DNA of 7,190 nt from JADJQU01 sp035490315 (GTDB lineage Bacteria > Planctomycetota > UBA1135 > GCA-002686595): positions 1 through 7,190 of the forward strand of contig DATHET010000007.1 in assembly GCA_035490315.1 (NCBI GenBank). Direction: 5' to 3'. A program made the position numbers and the translations under genes. Under the pieces are notes generated by a model. That model saw nothing but the letters and a program-made list of their open reading frames with translations. It searched no databases and was not told where the DNA came from. The number at the start of each line of letters is the position of its first letter. Within the stretch, counting starts at the first letter, position 1. Below are positions 1-7,071 of the stretch, piece by piece.

Positions 1-28
1 CGCGCTTCGCGCGTCCTGCGCTCACTGC

Positions 29-125
29 GTCGTAACGAAGCCAGGCACGATCACGACACCCCCGGCTTCGCGTGCATCGCGCGCGGAGCCGGGGGTGTCG
101 TGATCGAGCCTGGCTTCGTCACGAC
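29..125. repeat. Long near-perfect inverted repeat (giant hairpin), probable bidirectional terminator or palindromic repeat element
   Basis: Two 42-nt arms, 29-70 and 84-125, are reverse complements at 39 of 42 positions; one of the three exceptions is a G-U wobble. The 13-nt spacer 71-83 can itself pair (CGTGC with GCGCG around ATC), so the stem is almost unbroken for about 47 pairs. Each arm also carries short inverted ends: CGAAGCC at 36-42 with GGCTTCG at 64-70, and CGGAGCC at 84-90 with GGCTTCG at 112-118. Two smaller hairpins are therefore an alternative fold. The element begins 5 nt after the stop codon of the minus-strand regulator, which suits a terminator, but no T-tract follows on either side. 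No second copy is seen in the window. The inverted repeat is seen directly; its role is inferred. Confidence 0.85.
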
Positions 126-130
126 AGACT

Positions 131-1555
<1,425 letters not shown>

Positions 1556-1580
1556 CGTGCCAGCGCCGCGCTGCGCTTGC

Positions 1581-1586
1581 TAGTCT
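1581..1586 (+). promoter_or_regulatory. Possible -10 box for anmK (weak)
   Basis: TAGTCT in the 40-bp gap between the divergent regulator and anmK fits the TAnnnT pattern. Its flank (GCTAGTCTCCG) resembles the better promoter at 4458 (GCTATCATCTCCG). No convincing -35 box is found about 17 nt upstream. If real, transcription would start near 1592, giving an almost leaderless mRNA for ATG 1596 or a leader of about 45 nt for GTG 1638. Confidence 0.25.
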
Positions 1587-1595
1587 CCGCGGCCG

Positions 1596-2771
1596 ATGCA
1601 GCGTGTTGCGCAGCGATTGATCGACAGGAAAGCGCTGGTGGCCGGCGTGCTCTCGGGTACTTCGGGCGACGGCATCGACGTGGCGATCGCGAGCTTTCCC
1701 GCGGCGACGCGCCTCGAGCTCGGAGCTCCGCTGGTCCACGCCTTCGCGACCACCCCCTTCCCCGAGGACGTCGCTCGGCGCGTGCGCCGCGTCCTCGACG
1801 GAGGGGGCCTCGGCTTGCGCGAGAGCGCCCTCTTGTCGCGCGATCTCGGACGCGCTTTCGGCGCGGCGGCGCGCGAGCTCGCAACATTGCACCGACTCGA
1901 GCTCGACCTGGTCGCCAGCCACGGCCAGACCGTCTGGCACCACGACGGCCTGGAAGCGAGCGGACCCGCGACCCTGCAGCTCGGCGACGGCGATTTCGTC
2001 GCGGAGTCGAGCGGCGTCGCCGTGGTCAGCGACTTCCGCCAGCGCGACATCGCCGCCGGCGGGGAAGGCGCGCCGATCTCCGCGCTCGCCGACGACGCGA
2101 TCTTTGCCTCCGTGCCGCGCCCCTGCGCGATCCTCAATCTCGGCGGCCTCGCCAACTTGACGATCCTGCGCGAGGAGGGCGACACGCTGAGCTTCGACAC
2201 CGGACCCGCGAACAGCCTGCTCGATGGATTGAGCCGCCGCTTCCTCGATCGGCCCTACGACGCGGACGGTGCCGCGGCCGCGGGCGGCAGCGCGAGCGAG
2301 GCCCTGGTCGCGGAGCTGCTCCGCCATCCTTTCCTCCAGCGCCCTCCGCCGAAGAGCACTGGCCGCGACAGCTTCGGCCTGGACTACGTGTCCAGCGTCG
2401 TCGCCCGCGCGCGCGAGCTAGGGGTGCTGCGCGACGAGTCCAGGCCCGCGGATCTGCTCGCCAGCGCCGCCGATTTCGTCGCTCGCGCCGCGGTGGATGG
2501 CCTCGAGCGCTTCGGCGGCCGCGTGCAATGGCTGGTGATCTGCGGCGGGGGAGTGCACCACGCGCGGCTGGTCGACACCCTGGCCCTGCGCTCGCGCGCG
2601 CCGCTGGCCTCCAGCGCCGATTTCGGCGTCGATCCCGACGCGCGCGAAGCCCTGGTGTTCGCGGTGCTCGGCGCGCGCTGCGTCCTCGGCCTGGCTTCGA
2701 CACGCGCCAGCGCGACCGGCGCTCGGGCTGGGCGCGTGCTCGGCAAGATCAGCCCCGCGTCAATTTCATGA
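1596..2771 (+). CDS. anmK: Anhydro-N-acetylmuramic acid kinase
   Basis: AnmK hydrolyses the 1,6-anhydro ring of anhydroMurNAc and phosphorylates it with ATP to give MurNAc-6-phosphate, a cytoplasmic step of peptidoglycan recycling. The 391 residues carry the family's motifs in order: LSGTSGDGIDV (19-29, phosphate loop), SHGQTVWH (108-115), DFRQRDIAAGGEGAP (146-160), NLGGLANLT (181-189), FDTGPANSLLD (200-210, with D201 at the expected catalytic-base position), PPKSTGRDSFG (251-261), ICGGGVHHARLVDTL (315-329), DAREALVFAVLGAR (348-361) and TGARAGRVLGKISP (374-387). The length is close to the usual 370 or so. Small departures are G24 where L or A is usual in SGTSxDG, and E157 for Q. ATG 1596 lacks a ribosome-binding site. 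GTG 1638 (V15) has AGGAAAG 7 nt upstream of it and would give a shorter, more typical N-terminus. The gene is followed after 52 nt by nagZ, so the two are probably co-transcribed. Confidence 0.95.
   Translation: MQRVAQRLIDRKALVAGVLSGTSGDGIDVAIASFPAATRLELGAPLVHAFATTPFPEDVARRVRRVLDGGGLGLRESALLSRDLGRAFGAAARELATLHRLELDLVASHGQTVWHHDGLEASGPATLQLGDGDFVAESSGVAVVSDFRQRDIAAGGEGAPISALADDAIFASVPRPCAILNLGGLANLTILREEGDTLSFDTGPANSLLDGLSRRFLDRPYDADGAAAAGGSASEALVAELLRHPFLQRPPPKSTGRDSFGLDYVSSVVARARELGVLRDESRPADLLASAADFVARAAVDGLERFGGRVQWLVICGGGVHHARLVDTLALRSRAPLASSADFGVDPDAREALVFAVLGARCVLGLASTRASATGARAGRVLGKISPASIS
1626..1631 (+). promoter_or_regulatory. Candidate Shine-Dalgarno for an internal GTG start of anmK
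   Basis: AGGAAA at 1626-1631 lies just upstream of GTG 1638, in frame at residue 15 of the longer reading. Starting there leaves five residues before the SGTS motif, slightly fewer than in known AnmK proteins. The annotated ATG 1596 has no purine-rich site before it, so the true start is open. Confidence 0.35.
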
Positions 2772-2812
2772 AGAAGGCCTGCGCGCACTTTCCATCGGCC
2801 GGGCGGGAAACC

Positions 2813-2816
2813 AGGA
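2813..2816 (+). promoter_or_regulatory. Ribosome-binding site of nagZ
   Basis: AGGA lies 7 nt before ATG 2824, in the 52-nt gap after anmK. It supports this start over the out-of-frame ATG at 2816. No promoter or terminator is visible in the gap, consistent with an anmK-nagZ operon. Confidence 0.6.
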
Positions 2817-2823
2817 TGAGCCC

Positions 2824-4395
2824 ATGAGCGACTCCGTCCTGCGCGCGATCGAGCTCGACATCGGAGCGGTGCTCGTGCCCGAGGTGCGCGTCGCCGGCAC
2901 GATCTCGTCGCCCAGCGAAGTCTCGCCGCCCGCGGATTACCTGCTGCGCTTCCCGCCCGCGGGCGTGGTGGTCTTCGGCCGCACTCCGGCGGGAGCGGTG
3001 TCACCGGTTCGCATGCTGCGCGCCCTGCGAGCCAGGCTCTTCGAGCACGGCGAGCGCGAGCCCTTCGCCTGTTGCGACCTCGAGCAGGGCGCCGGCCTGC
3101 ACTTCCCCGAGGGCACGCGCCTGCCTCCCGCCCTGGCACTCGCCGCCGCGGCCCTGGGCGCGCGCACTCCGGGCCAGGGAGTCGCGCTGCTGCGCGCCGC
3201 GGGCGAGCTGACCGCGCGCGAGGCGCGCGCTTGCGGCATCGAGCTGGTCCTGGCACCGGTCGCCGACGTCAATACCGCGCGCGACAACCCGATCATCGCC
3301 GTGCGCAGCTTCGGCGAGAACCCTGAGCGCGCCGGCCGCATGGCCCGCGCCTGGCTCGAAGGCCTGCGCGCCGGCGGAGCCGCCGGTTGCGCCAAGCATT
3401 TCCCCGGCCACGGCGACACTTCGCAGGACAGTCACATCGAGCTCGCCAAGGTGCTGCGCGATGAGCGCGGCCTGCGCGAGATCGAGCTCGTGCCTTTCCG
3501 CGAGCTGTGCTTCGCCGGCGTCGAGACGGTCATGATCGGCCACCTTGACGTGCCGGCGATGACCGGCGAGCCCGGACTTCCCGCCACGCTGTCCTCGCGC
3601 GTGATCCAGGGCGTGCTGCGCGAGGAGCTCGGCTTCCGCGGCTGCGTGCTCAGCGATGCGATGGACATGGGCGCCCTCTCGCGCGAGCCGCGCCGCTACG
3701 CCCGCGCGATCGCCGCCGGTTGCGACGGCCTGCTCTGCCCCGACGATCCGGTGACCGCGGCGGCGGAGCTGCTCGGCGCCATCCAGGACGGAAGCCTTGA
3801 CCGCGCCCGCCTGGCCCAGGCCGCGAACACGCTGCGCGCATTGCGCGACGACCTGCGCTCGCGAAAAATTCCGCCGCGGCCGCTGCACTCCTCGGTGGGG
3901 GAGCACTCGCCGACCGAGGCCCGCGCCAGCTTCGCCGTGGACCTCGCGGCGGCGGGCCTGGTCGAATCGCCGACGCGCTGGCCCTGGAGGCGCGGCAAGC
4001 CCTGCGAAGTCGGGCTTTCGGAGCCGGAATCTCCGACGGCGGAGGCGCGGCGGCAGATCGCCCTGCTGCGCGAAGCCCTCGCCCAGGATTCGACCCCCGC
4101 GGGCGTGGTCCTGCCCGTGATCTGCGAGGTCCGCGCTTTCCAGGGCGGCTACGTGCTCGCGGAGAGCGAAGTGGCTCGCCTGCTCGCGCGGATCGAGGAC
4201 CTGCGCAAGCTGAAGTGGCCGGTCGGTCTGGTCTGGTTCGGCTCGCCGCAGACCGTGCCGAAGGCGATCTGGGAAGACAGCCAGGTCGCCGTCCTGCTCG
4301 CGCACGCGCCGACTCCGCCGATGTTCGCCGCGGTTCGCGCCTGGCTCGAGGGTCGTCTCGAGGCGGGCGGTAGTCTGCCGGCGAGCCTGGGATAG
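2824..4395 (+). CDS. nagZ: Beta-N-acetylhexosaminidase, GH3 family (NagZ type)
   Basis: NagZ cleaves GlcNAc from GlcNAc-anhydroMurNAc (and its peptides), supplying the substrate of the neighbouring AnmK. The GH3 N-terminal barrel spans about residues 8-345. The signature KHFPGHGDTSQDSH (191-204) contains the His-Asp dyad D202/H204 expected of this subfamily. The nucleophile is D278 in LSDAMDM. LAPVADVN and NPIIAVRSFGENP (143-167) are also typical. The N-terminal substrate motif reads CCDLEQGAGLHF (83-94), not the common DxEGGxV, marking a divergent subgroup. The 523 residues exceed the roughly 340 of single-domain enterobacterial NagZ. Residues 425-523 look like a GH3 C-terminal sandwich domain (VGLVWFGSP at 467-475, GGSLPASLG at the end), with a poorly conserved linker at 350-425. 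No signal peptide is seen, so a cytoplasmic location is inferred. A broader GH3 glucosidase is the alternative, made unlikely by the NagZ signature. Confidence 0.92.
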   Translation: MSDSVLRAIELDIGAVLVPEVRVAGTISSPSEVSPPADYLLRFPPAGVVVFGRTPAGAVSPVRMLRALRARLFEHGEREPFACCDLEQGAGLHFPEGTRLPPALALAAAALGARTPGQGVALLRAAGELTAREARACGIELVLAPVADVNTARDNPIIAVRSFGENPERAGRMARAWLEGLRAGGAAGCAKHFPGHGDTSQDSHIELAKVLRDERGLREIELVPFRELCFAGVETVMIGHLDVPAMTGEPGLPATLSSRVIQGVLREELGFRGCVLSDAMDMGALSREPRRYARAIAAGCDGLLCPDDPVTAAAELLGAIQDGSLDRARLAQAANTLRALRDDLRSRKIPPRPLHSSVGEHSPTEARASFAVDLAAAGLVESPTRWPWRRGKPCEVGLSEPESPTAEARRQIALLREALAQDSTPAGVVLPVICEVRAFQGGYVLAESEVARLLARIEDLRKLKWPVGLVWFGSPQTVPKAIWEDSQVAVLLAHAPTPPMFAAVRAWLEGRLEAGGSLPASLG

Positions 4396-4414
4396 ATCCG
4401 CAGAGGTGTTGGCG

Positions 4415-4437
4415 CGCCGGCGTGGTCCGGCGTTCTT
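4415..4437 (+). terminator. Short intrinsic-terminator-like hairpin after nagZ
   Basis: CGCCGG (4415-4420), a 6-nt loop and CCGGCG (4427-4432) form a perfect 6-bp G/C stem followed by TTCTT. It starts 19 nt after the nagZ stop. The T-rich tail overlaps the -35 box of the next promoter, so the end of one transcription unit and the start of the next appear packed together. The stem is short and efficiency is unknown. Confidence 0.5.
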
Positions 4438-4463
4438 GACCCCCAAGGTCGCCCCGCTATCAT
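4436..4463 (+). promoter_or_regulatory. Sigma-70-like promoter of the exported HEAT-repeat gene
   Basis: TTGACC (4436-4441) and TATCAT (4458-4463) each match the consensus at five of six positions and are separated by 16 nt. Transcription would start near 4470, about 195 nt before the ATG at 4665. It lies outside coding sequence, between nagZ and the next gene. It is the best promoter match noticed in the window. Confidence 0.65.
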
Positions 4464-4469
4464 CTCCGA

Positions 4470-4650
4470 ACCTTTTCCCGCGCGAGCCCGCCCCCGCGGG
4501 CCCGAGACCTCGGATGCCGCTGGCCTCCCGGGGAGTGCCTCGGACCGTCGCGCCTGCATCTCCCCCGTTCCCACCCCCACGCCCCATCCCGTTCCGAGTT
4601 GCCGCGGGCCACGCCCGCGCTGACTCGCAGCCCGGCCTCCACCTCGTTAA
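4470..4650 (+). other. Long C-rich 5' leader of the exported HEAT-repeat gene
   Basis: About 180 nt with no convincing gene. CCCGCG (4477-4482) can pair with CGCGGG (4495-4500). A pyrimidine-rich tract around 4559-4597 is unusually poor in purines. The reading frame of the next gene stays open back to ATG 4599, but that start has no ribosome-binding site and would put arginine- and lysine-bearing residues before the signal peptide. No known riboswitch is recognised. Confidence 0.4.
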
Positions 4651-4656
4651 AGAGGA
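4651..4656 (+). promoter_or_regulatory. Ribosome-binding site fixing the start at 4665
   Basis: AGAGGA ends 8 nt before ATG 4665 and is the strongest Shine-Dalgarno match in the window. It decides this start over the upstream in-frame ATG at 4599, and the protein then begins directly with a signal peptide. Confidence 0.75.
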
Positions 4657-4664
4657 AAGCAGTC

Positions 4665-6797
4665 ATGACTGGATCTCCCCGCACGCTCGGCCTCGTTCTG
4701 GCGCTTTCTTCTTTCACGGCGCCGGCCCTGGTCCACGCGGCCCCGACCGCCCTCGCGCTGCCCGCGATCACCTGGCAGGACGGCGACGTCGAGACGACCT
4801 TCAAGGAGGGCGTCGAGCAACTCCGGCGCGGCCACAATGACGAGGCGCTGAAGAAGTTCCGGGAAGTGCTCGCCAAGAACCCCACCGGCGACCAGGCCTA
4901 CAAGATCTGGAACTCCACGGACAGCGAGATCTGGCAGGACATGCTGGTGTCGGGCGGCGAGATGGAAATGATCGCCAAGCGCCTGATGAACCTGGTGAAG
5001 ATGGGTCGCAAGGAGCGCAAGAACGACGCGGAAGCGATCAAGAAGGCGCTGACCGACCTGCGCTCGGAGAATTCGGCGGAGTCGCGCAAGGCGCGCCTCG
5101 CCCTGGCCTCCGATCACGGCGAGTACGCCGTGGGCTTCATGCTGCCGACCCTCGCCGAGCAGGGCAGCGACGACCGCCGCATCCTCTATATGCACACGCT
5201 GACCGAGATGGACAGCGACGTGGTGATCCCGCTGATCGAAGCGCTCAACAGCCCTGATCCGTTCCTGCGCCGCAACGTCGCCTACGTCCTCGGGAACATC
5301 GGCGATCCGCGCGCGGCCGGGATGCTGGCGCACCTCGCCAAGTCCGACACCGACGGCGGCGCTCGCAGCGCGGCCGAGGCAGCCCTGGCGAAGTGCAAGA
5401 GCTCGGGGGACGCCCTGACCGAGTTCCTCAAGGCTGGCGAGGACTACTCGCTGCGCCACGACAACGTGCTCTCCTCCTACCAGTATTCCGACGTGGTCTG
5501 GAATTGGACGGACAAGGGACTGGTCAGCAATCCGGTTCCGCGCGAGGTCTACAACGACGAGCTGGCCAAGAAGAACTACATGCGCGCCTTGGCCGTCGAT
5601 GCCAATTCGCTCGCAGCGCGCGCGGGACTCGCGCGTTCCTACGCCGACGAGGGAGCCAAGCTCTCCGCGATGAAGGACGCCGGCCAGGACGTGGCCGCCA
5701 TGTCGTCGACGATGGACAACGACGCGATCCAGCTCGGGCTGGTCGGGCCGGACGCGCTCGACGCGGCCCTCTCGGACGCGGTCAAGAATTCGGACAGCAC
5801 GGCCGGACAGGCCCTGATCCGCGCTCTCGCCGCCTGCCCGAACGCGCCGACCGCCGGCTTGATGGCCGCGCTGGCCTCGAACGACGGCGCGATGCGCTCG
5901 GAATCCGCCGTGGTGCTCGGCAATCTCTCGGTCGCCTCGCACACTCCGGCGAGCCCGCAAGTGATCGCCGCCCTCGGTGAGGCCGCCGGCCGCGAAGTCG
6001 TGCGCACCGTTTTCGTCATCGAGCCGAACGCCGAGATCCGCAATGCGGCCCTCGCGCACGTCGACCAGCTGGGCTTCGCGTCGATGGGCGCGGACCGCGG
6101 CGCGAACGGGCTGGTGCTCCTGCACCGCGTCCCGGGCGTCGACGCGGTGATCGTCTCCGAGACCCTTCCCGACATCACGACCTTCCAGGTGATCGACGAG
6201 CTGCGCGCCGACCCGCGCTTCGAGAAGACTCCGATCTTCGTGCTCTCGGCCAACGCCGAGCAGGGCAAGGAACTCTACGGAGCCCTCGCCACCGGCGTCG
6301 TCGCCTCGGGCGGCGATCTGGCGGAGCTCGGCACGGCGATGGGTGCCTTGACCGGTGACCGCGCGACCGCGGATCGACTGGCTGCCCAGGCGAGCACGAC
6401 CCTCGGAGCCATCTCGCGCGCCGGCGGAGACATCTCGCCCGCCGTCGACGGCCTGGTCAAGACCCTCGCCAACCGCGAGGACGCGGTGACCGTCCCCGCC
6501 ATGGCCACGCTCGGCATGGCAGGCGGAAGCGGCCACGTCGCCCCCCTGGTTGCAGTGCTCGGCGATGCCAAGCGCTCGGAAGCTGCCCGCACGGCGGCCG
6601 CCGATGCCCTGAACAACATCTTCTCGCGCGGCGCGAGCGCCTCGCCCGAAGACATCCAGGCCATGAAAGCCGTCCTGTCCTCCGATGCACCGCTCGGTGT
6701 GCGCATCAGCGCGGGTCGCGCCCTCGGGCGCGCCACGAGCGGGGACACCCGCGCCGAGTTGATCCATTCGACGCGCACCGCTCCGGCACAGAACTAG
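4665..6797 (+). CDS. Exported TPR/HEAT-repeat protein with a degenerate receiver-like domain
   Basis: A 710-residue protein of unknown function. Residues 1-26 look like a Sec signal peptide: R6, hydrophobic LGLVLALSSFTAPALV, then a VHA-A type cleavage site. Mature location would be periplasmic or extracytoplasmic. Residues 43-80 resemble a TPR (GVEQLRRGHNDEALKKFREV). HEAT-like helices occur at about 185-245 (DPFLRRNVAYVLGNIGDPRA), 395-445 and 590-690. A second TPR-like stretch lies near 300-335. Residues 447-560 follow the order of a response-regulator receiver: strand TVFVIEPN, then DAVIVSETLPD, ADPRFEKTPIFVLSAN and GVVASGGDLAEL. The acidic pair is replaced by E453/P454, the phosphoacceptor by S498 and the lysine by about S548; only S528 is kept. 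Phosphorylation is therefore not expected. TPR and HEAT folds usually bind proteins, so a scaffold role is inferred. It has its own promoter and ends 87 bp before a tRNA. Confidence 0.88.
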   Translation: MTGSPRTLGLVLALSSFTAPALVHAAPTALALPAITWQDGDVETTFKEGVEQLRRGHNDEALKKFREVLAKNPTGDQAYKIWNSTDSEIWQDMLVSGGEMEMIAKRLMNLVKMGRKERKNDAEAIKKALTDLRSENSAESRKARLALASDHGEYAVGFMLPTLAEQGSDDRRILYMHTLTEMDSDVVIPLIEALNSPDPFLRRNVAYVLGNIGDPRAAGMLAHLAKSDTDGGARSAAEAALAKCKSSGDALTEFLKAGEDYSLRHDNVLSSYQYSDVVWNWTDKGLVSNPVPREVYNDELAKKNYMRALAVDANSLAARAGLARSYADEGAKLSAMKDAGQDVAAMSSTMDNDAIQLGLVGPDALDAALSDAVKNSDSTAGQALIRALAACPNAPTAGLMAALASNDGAMRSESAVVLGNLSVASHTPASPQVIAALGEAAGREVVRTVFVIEPNAEIRNAALAHVDQLGFASMGADRGANGLVLLHRVPGVDAVIVSETLPDITTFQVIDELRADPRFEKTPIFVLSANAEQGKELYGALATGVVASGGDLAELGTAMGALTGDRATADRLAAQASTTLGAISRAGGDISPAVDGLVKTLANREDAVTVPAMATLGMAGGSGHVAPLVAVLGDAKRSEAARTAAADALNNIFSRGASASPEDIQAMKAVLSSDAPLGVRISAGRALGRATSGDTRAELIHSTRTAPAQN

Positions 6798-6829
6798 GGG
6801 CTGCCGCTGCAGAGTCAGCCCTCGGGCTG
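6798..6829 (+). terminator. Hairpins immediately after the HEAT-repeat gene
   Basis: GGGCTG (6798-6803), touching the stop codon, can pair with CAGCCC (6816-6821). CAGCC (6816-6820) can instead pair with GGCTG (6825-6829) around a CTCG loop. The two are mutually exclusive. No T-tract follows, so terminator function is a guess. Confidence 0.3.
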
Positions 6830-6832
6830 GTA

Positions 6833-6868
6833 GGGTGACGGCGCGAAAGCGCCGATACCCGTTTCGGG
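6833..6868 (+). terminator. Strong GAAA-tetraloop hairpin with a competing downstream hairpin
   Basis: GGGTGACGGCGC (6833-6844) pairs with GCGCCGATACCC (6849-6860) around a GAAA tetraloop. This gives 12 opposed positions with one A-A mismatch and one G-U pair. GTTTC follows, a minimal T-run. CCCG (6858-6861) can instead pair with CGGG (6865-6868), extended by GCCG (6851-6854) with CGGC (6869-6872) across an ATA bulge. That alternative breaks the first stem. The arrangement could be a terminator for the upstream gene, a leader of the tRNA transcript or a small structured RNA. No known family is recognised. Confidence 0.4.
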
Positions 6869-6884
6869 CGGCCTGAAAAAGCGG

Positions 6885-6959
6885 GCCAGAGTGGCTCAAC
6901 GGTAGAGCACCGCTTTCGTAAAGCGGGGGTTACGGGTTCGATTCCCGTCTCTGGCTCCA
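6885..6959 (+). tRNA. tRNA-Thr (anticodon CGT)
   Basis: A full cloverleaf can be drawn. The acceptor stem GCCAGAG (6885-6891) pairs with CTCTGGC (6949-6955) over all seven positions. The D stem is GCTC/GAGC, with a short 7-nt loop. The anticodon stem CCGCT/AGCGG (6910-6914 and 6922-6926) closes the loop TTCGTAA, with CGT at 6917-6919. The T stem ACGGG/CCCGT encloses TTCGATT. The discriminator base is T6956, and CCA is encoded at 6957-6959. CGT reads the ACG codon, a frequent threonine codon in G+C-rich genomes. Confidence 0.97.
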
Positions 6960-6971
6960 TCTCAAAACGTC

Positions 6972-7030
6972 TCGCGGGCGCGTGCTGCTGACTGGGCCTC
7001 CTACGGCCCTTTCGAGGTGCGCGCCCGCGA
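6972..7030 (+). terminator. Branched hairpin downstream of tRNA-Thr
   Basis: TCGCGGGCGCG (6972-6982) and CGCGCCCGCGA (7020-7030) form a perfect 11-bp stem. Inside it GGGCC (6994-6998) pairs with GGCCC (7005-7009) around TCCTAC. The structure begins 12 nt after the tRNA CCA, a natural place for termination, but no T-run follows. A small structured RNA is the alternative. Confidence 0.45.
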
Positions 7031-7071
7031 CCGTTCCTGCGCAGCGCGACCGTTGCAAGGGGTTGGCGGTC

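Noticed and set aside
1..35. Possible 3' end of a convergent plus-strand gene ending in TAA at 33-35
   Set aside because: Only ten codons are visible, with no motif. Its overlap with the first arm of the palindrome is suggestive but not enough to annotate a gene.
3001..4587. A 528-codon minus-strand frame opposite nagZ
   Set aside because: It is an antisense shadow of the nagZ codon bias, with no recognisable domain.
4599..4664. Upstream ATG extension of the exported protein
   Set aside because: There is no ribosome-binding site at 4599, and the extra 22 residues would precede the signal peptide. ATG 4665 has a strong AGAGGA site.
4647..6899. A 750-codon minus-strand frame opposite the HEAT-repeat gene
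   Set aside because: The plus-strand reading has a ribosome-binding site, signal peptide and repeat motifs. This one is compositionally biased and runs into the tRNA.
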